From assembly GCA_030386875.1 (NCBI GenBank), contig CM059562.1, positions 68,446,201-68,510,200 on the forward strand: 64,000 nucleotides of DNA. The letters are read 5' to 3'. How positions within the stretch are numbered: position 1 is the first letter of the stretch; every line of letters starts with the position of its first letter. Below, piece after piece: positions 1-10,958 of this stretch. This DNA is from Morinoia aosen. Lineage: Eukaryota; Arthropoda; Malacostraca; Amphipoda; Talitridae. The notes below the pieces were generated by a model that saw nothing but the letters and a program-made list of their open reading frames with translations, was not told where the DNA came from and did no database searches. A program made the position numbers and the translations under genes.

Positions 1-2403
1 TATTGTGCCTTGAAAAAGTGCAAAAACACAGCCCCCGGACCTGATGGCATTCACTACCAAATGATGAAGAAAATGGACCATACGGCGATATCATACCTTC
101 TCTATATTTACAACAAAATCTGGACCACGCACATATATCCGCAGCAATGGCGAACATCAATAATCATGGCCTTTGCAAAGCCCAATAAGCCTACCACCAA
201 CCCTGATAACTATCGACCCATTGCCTTGACTAGTTGTCTTGGAAAACTGATGGAAAAGATTGTAAATGTCCGGCTTACGCGATGGCTGGAGACTGAAGAG
301 CTGGTGAATCCTGTACAGTTCGGCTTTCGTCAACACCGCGGCACCGTAGACGCTCTGCTGCGCCTTCAGAACTACCTAATAGCTAACCTCGCAGAACGTC
401 GCCAGACTATATGTGTTTTCTTTGACTTGCACAAGGCCTACGATACCGCGTGGAGATATGGGATCCTCAAATCGCTGCATGGATATGGACTCCGCGGTAA
501 TATGGCTTTGTATATCCAGGAGTTCCTTGGTGAGAGAACGTTCCGTGTTAGAGTGGATGGTACGCTCTCCTCACTGCAGTTACAGCGTGAAGGCTTGCCT
601 CAGGGCAGCGTCATGAGTTGCACGTTATTTAATGTTGCCCTGAATGAAATTACTACAGTCCTTCCCCCTGGCATTTTGGCCTCGCTGTATGTGGATGATT
701 TTATGCTCTACTCTACGTCTGCATTTCTGCCTGCGGCGACCCGTAGAATGCAGAGAGCCATCAACAGTGTGAGCAACTGGGCTCTTGAGCATGGCTTTAC
801 TTTTTCTACTGAGAAGACTGTAGGCCTTCTTTTCCAAGGTCGCGGCCGCTGTGATCCTCCACGACTGGTGCTGAGGGAGGGACAGATAGCTTTTGCGCAC
901 AGTGTAAAGTTCTTGGGGATGACTGTGGATGATAAGCTCACCTGGAAACCCCATCTGGCTGCTCTCAAGGTTGAGTGTGCTCGGAGAATGAATCTCCTAA
1001 AGTGTATATCTGGAGTAACGTGGGGAGCAGATCGAGTGACGTTGTTGCGACTGTACAGAACCCTCATCAGGAGCAAGATAGACTATGGCTGTATAGTATA
1101 TCAATATGCCAAAGAATCCTCACTCGCTAAGTTGAATCCAGTGCACAATGCAGCTATCAGGCTAAGCACTGGTGCTTTTCGATCCTCACCCTCTTACAGC
1201 CTGTGCGTGGAGAGCGGAGAGCCACCCCTGTGGCTCCGACGTGTGCAACAAACCTTACAGTACCTAGCCAGGCTGGAGCAAGTCCCTTTGTCTCCTGCAT
1301 GGGCCAGTGTGCACGTGCCCCTTGGTCGACACCTGCCTTTTCCACATTTCATACCCGCATCTGTGGATTACCCAGCGATTACGGCCGCAATGCAATTGAG
1401 ACCCATGCGAATACTCCCAGTACTCTTGGACAACTCTGCGACATGGCGCGTCCCTATAGAAAGTTTTTGCCCAGGATGCCGGATGCCCAAGAAGGAATCC
1501 ATGCCCGACCACATCCTGAAGGGAATTTTCATGGACCATGTACTTGAAAAGCACGCAAACTCCGTGAAGTTGTACACTGACGGATCCAAAACGGGAGACG
1601 CCGTGGGATGTGCCGCCGTGTCTGGGGAAAGGGTCAGTGCAATGAAACTACTCCCAGAGTCATCAATTTTCACAGCAGAATTGTACGGTGTGATGGAGGC
1701 ACTGAAATTGATTGAGGACTACCCATGTGGCTCTTTTACAATTTTTGTTGACTCGAAAAGCGTAATCGAGGCCACGCAAATGTATAATAGTACACACCCA
1801 CTCATTGCTGAGATTCTCGTAATGTTAATAAACCTTGCGAGTAGACATAAGAGTGTCACGTTATGCTGGGTGCCCGGACATGTGGGAGTATCGGGCAATG
1901 AGCGAGCTGACCGGGAGGCTAAGCGAGCTGCAGAGACAAATGGGGAAACGTTGAACTTGATGGTCCCATTCCGAGACTACTACCCTCGGATAAAGGCTGC
2001 AGTGAGAAGTTTGTGGCAACAGGAGTGGGAAAGAACAATTAATAATAAATTAAGAAGTATTAAACCCACCGTGCGTGAGTGGATATCTTCTAGTTGTCGC
2101 CCTCGTCGGATGGAGGTGATACTCTGCCGCCTTCGTATTGGCCATACCCGTTTGACGCACGGGCACTTGATGGAGCGACAGCCACAGCCACGATGTGAGC
2201 GGTGCCACGTTCCTCTGACTGTCAAACACTTTCTTGTTGAGTGCCCTCGACATGCAGCTGCCAGGAATGTGTGTTTCCCGAGACTGCGAGGTTCTGATGA
2301 GGATGTAATGATCGGAATGCTCGGGGAAATTTTACGCTCAACTTTCGATGTATCAGCGCTTAAAATGTTCCTGGAGAAGTGTAATCTGATGTCAGAAATT
2401 TAA
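1..2403 (+). pseudogene. Non-LTR retrotransposon ORF2, 3' part (reverse transcriptase, RNase H, zinc knuckle)
   Basis: The frame is open from base 1, so the start lies outside the window and the first in-frame codons are not a real start. Counting residues from base 10, the reverse transcriptase shows APGPDG near residue 8, a FDLHKAYDTAW palm block near 137, GLPQGS at 195-200 and the catalytic YVDD at 227-230 (YADD is the commoner form). A ribonuclease H follows: YTDGS at 522, Glu557, Asp581, PGHVGVSGNERAD with His624 and Asp634. A C-terminal knuckle CERC-x7-H-x4-C spans 729-745. The frame is intact to its stop, so this copy may be young. Domain order fits I/Jockey-type arthropod elements that carry RNase H; the upstream endonuclease cannot be seen. 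The product would copy element RNA at a nicked target. Typed pseudogene because only a partial mobile-element frame is visible; it may be intact upstream. Confidence 0.9.
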
Positions 2404-2470
2404 CCAGAGAAAGAACAGCGTAAGCAAGGAACTTCTTCACAACTGAGATGTGGAAGACTAAACTGTAATA

Positions 2471-2576
2471 TGGCCGGGCGCGCTGCGTAGATGCCTCTGG
2501 GGGTTTCAGCGTGGGTAAGGCGCCCGGCCATAAATGGGTGGGCAGCTGAAATCCCCTATGGGGCCTTTGGCTGCCC
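2471..2576 (+). other. Competing hairpins in the non-LTR 3' UTR
   Basis: TGGCCGGGCGC (2471-2481) pairs perfectly with GCGCCCGGCCA (2520-2530). GGGCAGC (2540-2546) pairs with GCTGCCC (2570-2576). GCTGAAATCCCC (2545-2556) can instead pair 11 of 12 bases with GGGGGTTTCAGC (2499-2510), which lies in the loop of the first stem. The second and third pairings share bases 2545-2546, so they exclude each other. The sites are seen directly; a role in template recognition by the reverse transcriptase is inference. Confidence 0.6.
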
Positions 2577-2847
2577 GTGCTAACAAAGTGTGCGTGGATA
2601 TGTAGATGATCTCTTCAAAGATCAACTGGGGCTTTTATAAGATGACAAATGTGGTTTGAAATTAGAGCGGTTTTTGCGATGGATGTTGCTATGTCTCCAT
2701 AATGGTAATTGTGATAAACTTTGAATAGAGATTTATATAATGTGCTTTTGCTGAAATGATGTGAATGTTGTATTTTTTATTTTTATTTTTGAACTGTGAG
2801 ACCTACGGCGCGATATAGTACGAATTACTGAAGCGCTAGCAAATCGA

Positions 2848-2875
2848 TGCTAATACTACTACTACTACTACTATG
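2848..2875 (+). repeat. (TAC)n tail of the non-LTR element
   Basis: About seven TAC/ACT triplets end the element. The matching truncated copy near 5090 also ends in this triplet. Confidence 0.8.
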
Positions 2876-5029
2876 ACAACTGATTAAAACTGAGGCTAAT
2901 AGGGGTGACCAAAACTGTCAAGTTTACCCAGAAATTGGCCAGCCAATCTGGCAGCTCTGAATCGGCAGCATCGGGGCACGATTGTTCGTGTTGCCTGCAG
3001 CAAAAGTCAATGAGAAGTCGTGTAACCTGTATATTGGATACAGTCTCGCCATATAAACTTGCCGAGTTAAATCCATAGACCTAACAAGCACGTTTGGTCT
3101 GCTGCACTTGATATCTTACACATCGCTTCATGTCAACAGGTGATAGACGAGTAATGCGGTAAGGTGTGGCGTTTGGGATGAGAATTCTGTTGGAGTTGAA
3201 GCAGAGAATCCGAATCGTAGTCATGCCTCCAATGTACTTGGATAAATACTGAGCGAACTTAGCTGGTGGCTGAAGGAAGATACGTGTGACAGATGTGCGG
3301 CTTTTGTAATGCTCGATTGTTTTAGATGTGCTCACCCATATAATATTTTATAGCTTTCAGGTGTTCTTTTCATTGCATTAGACGCCTAAACGGTGCTTGC
3401 TGGTTAAATTGATGTGCTAGATAACTTCAACGGAAAGAATTACTTTTCCAGGTTTCTTCGTTATACACGGAGATTCAAATGCTGCGCCAATATTTTTTCT
3501 AGCACGTTGATTGCTCATTCAGAATGACGGAAAGCTCTCTACTTTTCAACTTTTTTGGGGCGGCACTGGATATATTTATTCATGGACAAACCCCGGAAAT
3601 CATCACGGAATGCTACGTGAGCCCCCGTCCACGATGACATAATTAAAATTAGAGAGAGACCGTACTTCACCGCTCATGGTATGGAAAATGTCGTGCTGTT
3701 TGTCAAATGTGTCAAAAAAAATCTACAAAACAAAGGTTTGCTTTATCTAAACTTCACTTCCGGACTTTGTCATTCTATGCTGTTGACTAATACCACGTAC
3801 TGTATTTGGTGAAGTCGAAGTAAGAAGCCTTGGGACTAATGTTAAGGACGGACCTAAAGTTGCAATGGGACAAGACTTCTTGTCAAGGACGTGTGCTGTA
3901 TATTAGTCAGTGTACTCGTACTGTATATTGTATATAGTGTGTGACGCCACCGTAGTCACACGAGCCACTCTGTATTGATCAACGAATTGGATCACAAGGG
4001 AGGCTAGTTTCATTTAAAGCAAATGCTTTCCATTAATTAAATTTAGCTGAGTACGACAGGTAATCCTTTTTTATGGCGGTAATATAGTGTGAAAGTTGTA
4101 GTGAGGCATCAGACGTACTCTTTTCTATTCCGATGGTCCGTTTTTGTTGCCTTCATTCCCATGTTGATTTGTGTTCCAAAGTCACAGGCATTTCTGGCAT
4201 AATTTTATATTTTGGAAATCCCGTAATGAGGCGCAGTATTTCAGGATGTTTATGTGGACTTTGGATAACTGGAAATTTCCTCTCGAGGAATCCTGCTTTG
4301 CTTTTGTGAAGCCGTTTTAATGTTTTCGTTTCGAGTCACAAACTGATTTAGACGTGTTGCTGCAAGCTTGACTAAGTAATCCATTGTAGGCATGTAAATA
4401 ACATTAATTGTAATAACTGTATCGGTAATACTTTTGTGTATAGCCATGTCGACCGTCGGTTTCCGTCTAACCAATTTACGACTAACTAAATAGGTTTCTT
4501 ATGACTCTCTTGCCAATTAAATACAGTTTATTATATACAATACATTGCTTAATATAATTCGTGTTTCCTATTCATCCTTGATGATTTGTTCGTAGATTCT
4601 TTTTCGTCGTGGGTGGTGAGTGAGAAATCTTTACGATTTAACAGAATTTCCTTAATTTATTTCGTTCAAGCAAGGTTTAACTACACGAGCCTCGCATCAA
4701 AAATTTATTCATATTTCAGAAATTAGAACCGATGTAGAAATGAACAGAATCTTAGTGGAACATTTTACGCGCGTGATCGAGAATGCTGACTAGATACGTT
4801 TCTCAAGTTCCTGGTGTATCCTGAGCGACTGCATACAATCGTCAGGAGCTTTTTAAACCAAAATCCATAATTTAGCTTATTATCTAACTTCATTTGTAAA
4901 AGAAAATTTCAATGGGGAGACAATTATAATCTTGAGTTGTAATTAAATCATGATGATGTAATTTTTGATGTTCATATAATGTTGATGTTCACCTTGCGTG
5001 GTAAATCGGAAAAGCCTGATACCGATTAA
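2876..5029. other. Intergenic, no gene recognised
   Basis: AT-rich sequence without convincing coding potential. Short open frames on the minus strand (84 aa at 3081-3335, 74 aa at 4250-4474) resemble nothing I recognise. No repeats stand out. Confidence 0.5.
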
Positions 5030-5032
5030 ATT

Positions 5033-5115
5033 ATGTGACCTTCGGTGCGATATAGTCTAAATAACTGAAGCGCTAGCAAACCTATGTTACTACTACTACT
5101 ACTACTACTACTTCT
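5033..5115 (+). mobile_element. 5'-truncated copy of the non-LTR element (3' tail only)
   Basis: Bases 5033-5090 match 2799-2850 (GCGATATAGT..., GAAGCGCTAGCAAA) at roughly 80 percent and end in about eight TAC/ACT triplets. This is the pattern of an aborted reverse transcription product. Differences from the first copy suggest it is older. Confidence 0.75.
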
Positions 5116-5339
5116 AAAAGATCTAACGAAAAGATTTAGGGTGTAAATGTCAGTCTCGCTTTGGAATTCTCTGCGCGTTGTTGGTGTATGGATTGTTTAC
5201 GAATCGCGTCTTTTGCGGCTATGAATAATAAAATTTTTGCTAATACCAAGCATTTCACGCTATTTTTTTTTTATTTACGATGCGAACAAGATGAGCTTGA
5301 ATGGAATCGAAAGTTTGCATCCTGAGTTGATATGCTTAT

Positions 5340-5480
5340 GTACATATGATAGACAATAAGTTTATTCTTACATTGCATAGGCAATATGTTTATTCCTACA
5401 TTGCATAGTCAATAGGTTTTCTCTTACATTGTGTAAGCAATAGGTTTATTCTTACATAGAAGTTATAGGTTTATTCTTGC
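5340..5480 (+). repeat. Degenerate ~34-bp tandem repeat
   Basis: Four to five imperfect units containing CAATAGGTTTATTCTTACAT. No coding significance seen. Confidence 0.6.
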
Positions 5481-5499
5481 GGAAGATAGGTTCAAGTCC

Positions 5500-5790
5500 C
5501 CTGGCGTCTTCAGGGAAGGTACTGTGAGGTTACCTCAGCTCAAGATGGCTTTCAGGAGTAATATCTTTCATGCTCAATTTACTTATTTTGTATTTAAAAC
5601 CTTCTCTGCTTATTCTTGGTTTCCTCTTCCATATTAATATGCTGTTTCAAGGCAAAACATTCACCTGTGTATTCTGCATGGGATTCACTTTGTGCATAGA
5701 ATCCCCCATTTCTACGGTCGGTATCTAATGGCCCCTTCTCTCTCTTGAGATCGCTTTTGTTGTGGCTAGGGAGTCGAACTAAAATAATAA
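5500..5790 (+). mobile_element. Family A SINE-like repeat, strongly diverged copy
   Basis: Order-preserving resemblance to family A: a GAGGTTACCTCAGCT segment for the head, TTTGTGCATAGAAT, TCTAATGGCCCC for AAATGGTGCC, then TTTTGTTGTGGCTAGGGAG. The tail is AATAATAATAAAT. Confidence 0.4.
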
Positions 5791-6295
5791 TAAATGAAAA
5801 TAGTAGAAAAAATTTCAATGAAATGGTAATTATATTAGTAATAAATATTAATCGTAATAATAACGATAATGATGTTTTTGCGTCATTGAAGTTGAGCGAG
5901 GCTAACTGCCACCGTGTCCTAGAACGCTTGATGTTCAGTGTATATAGAATATTTTTGCCGAGCCACCAACTTTTTTGGGAGTTGTTTGTGATAAGCGATG
6001 AGCTGAGGCTTGTTGAAGTCCTAAACAAGTGGCTGGCAGCGTGAGAAGATCTGCAGAAAGTATCACGTTGCGTCGGGCCCCTCGTAACTCTTCAGATATT
6101 TGCGCCGTGCATATGCGTGATACGCTTCCAAACGCCAAGGTATTTTTGAGTGAGCGAGTCGGATTTCAAAACACTACTTTTGGTGTTGGGTTTGCAGAAA
6201 ATATAGGTTGGTTGGTAGATGAAATGCTTACTTGTTCGCCAAGTAAGTTGGTTTCATGTTTTTGTTCGTGCCCCTCTGGGATATGCAACTAATGT

Positions 6296-6585
6296 ATCTA
6301 TAGGTTATTAGCTCCTCTTGGGAAATGATGTGAGGTCCCGAGATTTTTGTAGAAATGAAATAGGTTTCTTATACGGATTTTTTTCAGTTCACGGCTGTAA
6401 TTTTTTCAGCACCTTTTAGTTTTTTCCAACTATTATTTTGTTGCATAAACCTCATTCAATATGACTTTTTATGCACGATGTGGAGGACAAATCTAGTGCG
6501 TCCTAGAATCTAAACCTGGTTCCCTTAATTTCATACCGAATGATGCCTTCTTCTTTTTCATCTTGGGAGCACCTGTATTTTGGTC
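6296..6585 (+). mobile_element. Family A SINE-like repeat, diverged copy
   Basis: GATGTGAGGTCCCGAG, then TTTTTTCAGTTCACGGCTG, TTTTTTCAGCACC and CCGAATGATGCCTTCTTC follow in the family order. Confidence 0.55.
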
Positions 6586-6589
6586 AGAA

Positions 6590-8820
6590 TGTTCTGTATA
6601 CGTCAAGAATCGCCATTCCACCGCGCATCTTAAGAAGAGTTATACGAGTATACGACAGTACAAAACTCTACAGGATCAATCTAAAAAATTTACATTAATG
6701 ATGACGTTACTCCTTGGTGAAATTGCTAAAAATGAAATGAAGGGATAAATTTAAAGCATTCATCACCCGTCAAATAAATGCCGCTTGTACGCACGTATAT
6801 GAGCGGCAAATTGAGTGCTTGATTTAAATCTAAATGTTGCACTTAAGAATACAACGCCCGGCAAGTGTACGCACCATAGGGGCTGCCCAAATAGGCAAAT
6901 TTTTGTCAGAATGAGATAGTTTTACCATTTTTGTTATCCGAGTCTATTTTAAAAATGCCAAAGTTTGAGAACTTTCATCAGAAAATGGGCTCATTAAGGC
7001 AACTGTGACCAACCTCAGGGGAACAGCGTGCCATCTCTGCACAATACACACAGGGTGTCCGGAATAAAATGTATTCAGTGACTTTAAATATCTATGATAC
7101 CGTTCAACAGTTTAATGTCGATACATTGTTTCAGTCTTTATCCAAACAAAGTACAGCTAATATTTTAACCAATGTATTGTTATACATTTCATGTATCAAC
7201 TTTTTTGGAAATGAACGGTTTTTCTTTCTCATCTTTTCTAAAACAGCTTTGTTAAAATAACATTGCACCATAAATACTCCAATTCAGTGGATACGCGGAC
7301 ATCCTATTCATAATCTAAAATAACTCCAGCGTTGATGCTGCTAAGCTTGAGAATAAAGAAAAAAAATCGCAACACGTAAAGTCATCCTATTCATCACACA
7401 GACACTTGCCGCTGCTTTCATGTTAGGAGCGCCTGCGTCGGAACCTTCTTAATTATGAAGCGCCAACTGACTTAGAGCCATGTAGAGCCCGAGAGATGGT
7501 CGTGTCGCGCCTCCCGCTCCCACCGCCAAAACACAGGCTTCGTCTGAGCGCTTCTTTACAATCAGTTCGTTGTGGCCGGACAAGGGATGCCTCACAACGC
7601 ACGTCGAGAGCAATACTGTTTGACCGCTCGAGTCCCGTGTTTGTACGGGCAGTACTTGAGGGTGTTTGCTTGAGGGCGTTCGAGCAAACAGTGCTTGACA
7701 GCTGCACACATGACCGACGAGTAATTGTGGAGATTTCTAAAAGTACATAGTACTGCTCATACCAAATGTACTGCTCGGCACATTTCTTAATAGATATGCC
7801 CATTTTAGACTTGGGTGCTAGCAAGTACTCACACTACTGACAAGCGTGTCAAATAACACGAGGTTGCACTAGCATGAAGGTGTCGCCGACCTTTTTCATT
7901 TTTTATTTATTTAGCAAGCACTTGTACTTGGGCCATTTGATAAAAACATTGGTACAAAGAATCGGCTGTAGGACAGACCTTATTTTTATTTAATGCTCAT
8001 TAAAAATCACCATTTGAGGGAAACCAACACAAACCTTCGGTATTTGGGATACGACCACAGCGATTTTTCAACAAAAAAGTCAGTGATTGCTTTCATTGGC
8101 TAAGCAATTATCGCCTACTCTGTCAAGTATGCTGTATCTTGCGAACGCTGAAACAAACAAAAATGATATAATGAAAAGGCCTTTTTGGGTTCTTGAATCC
8201 ATATTTTCTTTGATACCCCCTTCGGTAAACAGTTATTTTGGCTCACAACCTGAAGAAACTTTCCTTAATTAAATCAGTATCTGATCTGAAAATTTTACGG
8301 TAAAGCCGCCACGAAATCAAAAACGCACCAAGACACACTTCTGTATAAATAGGCAGGTACGTATGTGTGCCTTTACAAAAAAAAAAAACAGATTTCCTCA
8401 CTTGGAATTCAGCTATCCTTTTGAACCCCATTAGATATACAATTAAAATTTAATTCGAATGCTTTAATGTGAGACTTTCATCGCATAATCTTTGAATTCC
8501 ACTCATAAAACACCTAAAATTCGGCTGGATGAGGAAAAAGTTTTCTAATGACAACAAACCCTCACTCGGAATTACACAACATCGATGGGCTTGAAATAGT
8601 CGTGTGTAGGGTATTCGGGAGCGAAGGATCTAAGCACTCAAGTTAGCAGATACCGAACGCCTGATATTGAAGTGGAAAACTCAACAGCACTTGACAGCTC
8701 CAAACGCCATTCCACGGGAATATAAATAATGAGTTGCTTACTCGTTCGAGCACACACATCCTCACTCGAGATCATCTTTCGCAGCTCCAATTGAAAACCG
8801 AACGTCTGGCTGCGCATGCG
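6590..8820. other. Intergenic, no gene recognised
   Basis: Includes a small hairpin-capable segment near 6782 (GCCGCT...AGCGGC). A comparatively GC-rich stretch at 7449-7824 is open on both strands (123 aa minus, 84 aa plus) but neither product resembles a family I know. Confidence 0.45.
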
Positions 8821-8824
8821 CTTG

Positions 8825-8998
8825 CGCCGTACTGCGACACACTGCACCATACTGAGTCAAACTGCGTCATATTACGCCCGATTGCACCGTACTGTGTCAT
8901 ATTGCGCCATATTGCACCGTACTGTGTCATACCGCTCCATACTGCGCCGTACTGTGTCATACTACTCCATATTGCGCCGTACTGCGCCATACTGCGCA
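8825..8998 (+). repeat. Degenerate 10-bp tandem repeat (TACTGCGCCA type)
   Basis: About 17 decamers such as TACTGCGCCA, TACTGTGTCA and TATTGCGCCG. Several frames on both strands are open purely through this repeat. Confidence 0.85.
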
Positions 8999-9254
8999 AG
9001 CGCCTCGACATCTCCGTAGCATGTTGCGAACACAAATAGAGCTTGTTTTTCTCATCATCTAACTACACGGGTCAACATAAGCCCTTCTTCTTCGGGGAGG
9101 GCGTGAATAAATATTCTTATTATTTTGCAAGGCTGTAGCAATGGCTCGCTGCTCTTGAACTTGTAGAATAAAATTTAAAGGAATTTCATTGAGGCACTCG
9201 GTGTTGAGTTAACATAATCTGTTAAGTGGTAAAAAATAATCTGAGCAGAGAGAA

Positions 9255-9474
9255 AAGTTATTGATGTTATTTAAACTCTACCTCTTCTTGAGAAGCTATT
9301 AGGCTTACGTTGCTGATGTTACGGTGGTTAAGGCTGCGATAACCGAGGCTAAAGTGGAAAAATGTAAAGATAAACATAATGACATCGGTCATTAACGTCA
9401 TTAAAACTAATGCCCATTAACGTCATGATGACTGATGTCCATGTGACTAAGAGTATAACAACTAAGGTTAAAGG

Positions 9475-9478
<4 letters not shown>
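9255..9478 (+). repeat. Left arm of the long inverted repeat
   Basis: Reverse complement of 10761-10958, including CTCTACCTCTTCTTGAGAAGCT against its partner near 10920-10940. Both arms consist of short recurring words such as ACTAAGGTTA and ATTAACGTCAT. Confidence 0.75.

Positions 9479-9521
<43 letters not shown>
9479..9521 (+). repeat. (GA)n microsatellite
   Basis: About 21 uninterrupted GA dinucleotides directly inside the left inverted arm. Confidence 0.98.
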
Positions 9522-9526
<5 letters not shown>

Positions 9527-9609
9527 AGAGTCTGAAACTTTGTCGATTGATATCATCCAAAGCGAACATTATGCATACGCGTGAGATCATTTCTTTTCGT
9601 GCTCTCCCA

Positions 9610-10310
9610 TGATTCATCACCCAAAGCGAGTATTCAGAAATTCGCATAATTCTTCACCCAAAGCGAGTATTCAGAAATTCACATGATTCATCACCCAAAG
9701 CGAGTATTCAGAAATTCACATGATTCTTCACCCAAAGCGAGTATTCAGAAATTCACATGATTCATCACCCAAAGCGAGTATTCAGAAATTCACATGATTC
9801 ATCAACCAAAGCGAGTATTCAGAAATTCACATGATTCATCACCCAAAGCGAGTATTCAGAAATTCACATGATTCATCACCCAAAGCGAGTATTCAGAAAT
9901 TCACATGATTCTTCACCCAAAGCGAGTATTCAGAAATTCACATGATTCATCACCCAAAGCGAGTATTCAGAAATTCACATGATTCTTCACCCAAAGCGAG
10001 TATTCAGAAATTCACATGATTCATCACCCAAAGCGAGTATTCAGAAATTCGCATGATTTTTCACCCAAAGCGAGTTTTCAGAAATTCACATGATTCATCA
10101 CCCAAAGCGAGTATTCAGAAATTCGCATGATTCTTCACCCAAAGCGAGTATTCAGAAATTCACATGATTCATCACCCAAAGCGAGTATTCAGAAATTCAC
10201 ATGATTCATCACCCAAAGCGAGTATTCAGAAATTCACATGATTCATCACCCAAAGCGAGTATTCAGAAATTCACATGATTCATCACCCAAAGCGAGTATT
10301 CAGAAATTCG
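9610..10310 (+). repeat. 37-bp tandem array, ~19 copies
   Basis: Unit contains CACCCAAAGCGAGTATTCAG followed by AAATTCACATGATTCAT. Copies are over 90 percent identical, with alternation of ATTCAT/ATTCTT and CACATG/CGCATG. One degenerate unit precedes the array at about 9553. No spacers, so not CRISPR. Confidence 0.97.
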
Positions 10311-10760
10311 CGCCTAGATGGAAAAATCTTACATATCTACGCGTTTTCGCCAAGCCCATCGGCTAATAACATCAGTTTTGCAGAAAATTCTTAAGCACAT
10401 TTATTTTGTTTCCTCTCTTACTCCTCGATGTTTTACCCAGTTCCTCTCCGATGGACGAGCTGATGCATCAATTTTTGAAATCAACGTGGTTGATTTCAAT
10501 TCTAGAAAATGTATGCAACAGTTCTACGTGCCTCAAAAGCTTTTCGTAAATACTTTAGGTCAACGTGTGCAGTTTATGTGACACAGTTATAATGTACTTG
10601 TGAAGGTGGCCTTATTTATGCTCTTATCAGGGCTTGTTTGGATAAAAAAGTGACCTTATCCAACAGCGTGGCTCAAGTTCAGCACCTACTGGATTATTTA
10701 GCCTTTACTCAACTCTGTCACGTCATCCTTAGTCACAATATCCTTAATCTACGCAACATC

Positions 10761-10958
10761 AAGTGCCTTTAACCTTAGTCATTATACTCGTAGTCACATG
10801 GGCATTAGTCATAATGACGTTAATCGCCGGAGTCATTATCTTTATCCTTATATTTTTTCCGCTTTACCCTCGGTTACCGTTGCCTTAGCCACCGTAACAT
10901 CAGCAACACAAACCTATTAGCTTCACAAGAAAAGGTAGAGTTACAATAACAATCACTT
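10761..10958 (-). repeat. Right arm of the long inverted repeat
   Basis: Pairs with 9255-9478. A short related stretch (CAGCAACACAAA...TTAG) recurs near 31155. Confidence 0.75.

Larger units (their letters stand above)
1..2875 (+). mobile_element. Non-LTR retrotransposon (I/Jockey-like), 5' end outside window
   Basis: The coding part is followed by a 3' UTR of about 470 bp that ends in a TAC triplet tract, with no poly(A). The last 80 bp (around GAAGCGCTAGCAAA) recur at 5033-5112, again ending in a TAC tract, which fixes the 3' terminus. Short tandem repeats instead of poly(A) are known for I-type and RTE-type elements. Confidence 0.85.
9255..10958. mobile_element. Inverted-repeat (foldback-like) element enclosing tandem array
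   Basis: The left arm (9255-9478) and the right arm (10761-10958) are reverse complements over about 200 bp at roughly 75-80 percent identity. Shared blocks include GCTGATGTTACGGTGG, GACTAATGCCCAT-type and ACTAAGGTTAAAGGC. Between them are a GA microsatellite, a 37-bp array and 450 bp of unique sequence with an 87-codon frame (10318-10581) that I do not recognise. The architecture resembles foldback transposons. No transposase and no clear target duplication are seen, so a local inverted duplication remains possible. Confidence 0.65.

Noticed and set aside
2471..2576. HDV-like ribozyme in the non-LTR 3' UTR
   Set aside because: The GGCCGGGCGC stem recalls P1 of HDV-type ribozymes but is too long and the nested pseudoknot is not evident; such ribozymes usually sit at the 5' end.
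5480..5500. tRNA gene or SINE head at GGTTCAAGTCCC
   Set aside because: A good B box but no A box at the right distance and no cloverleaf.
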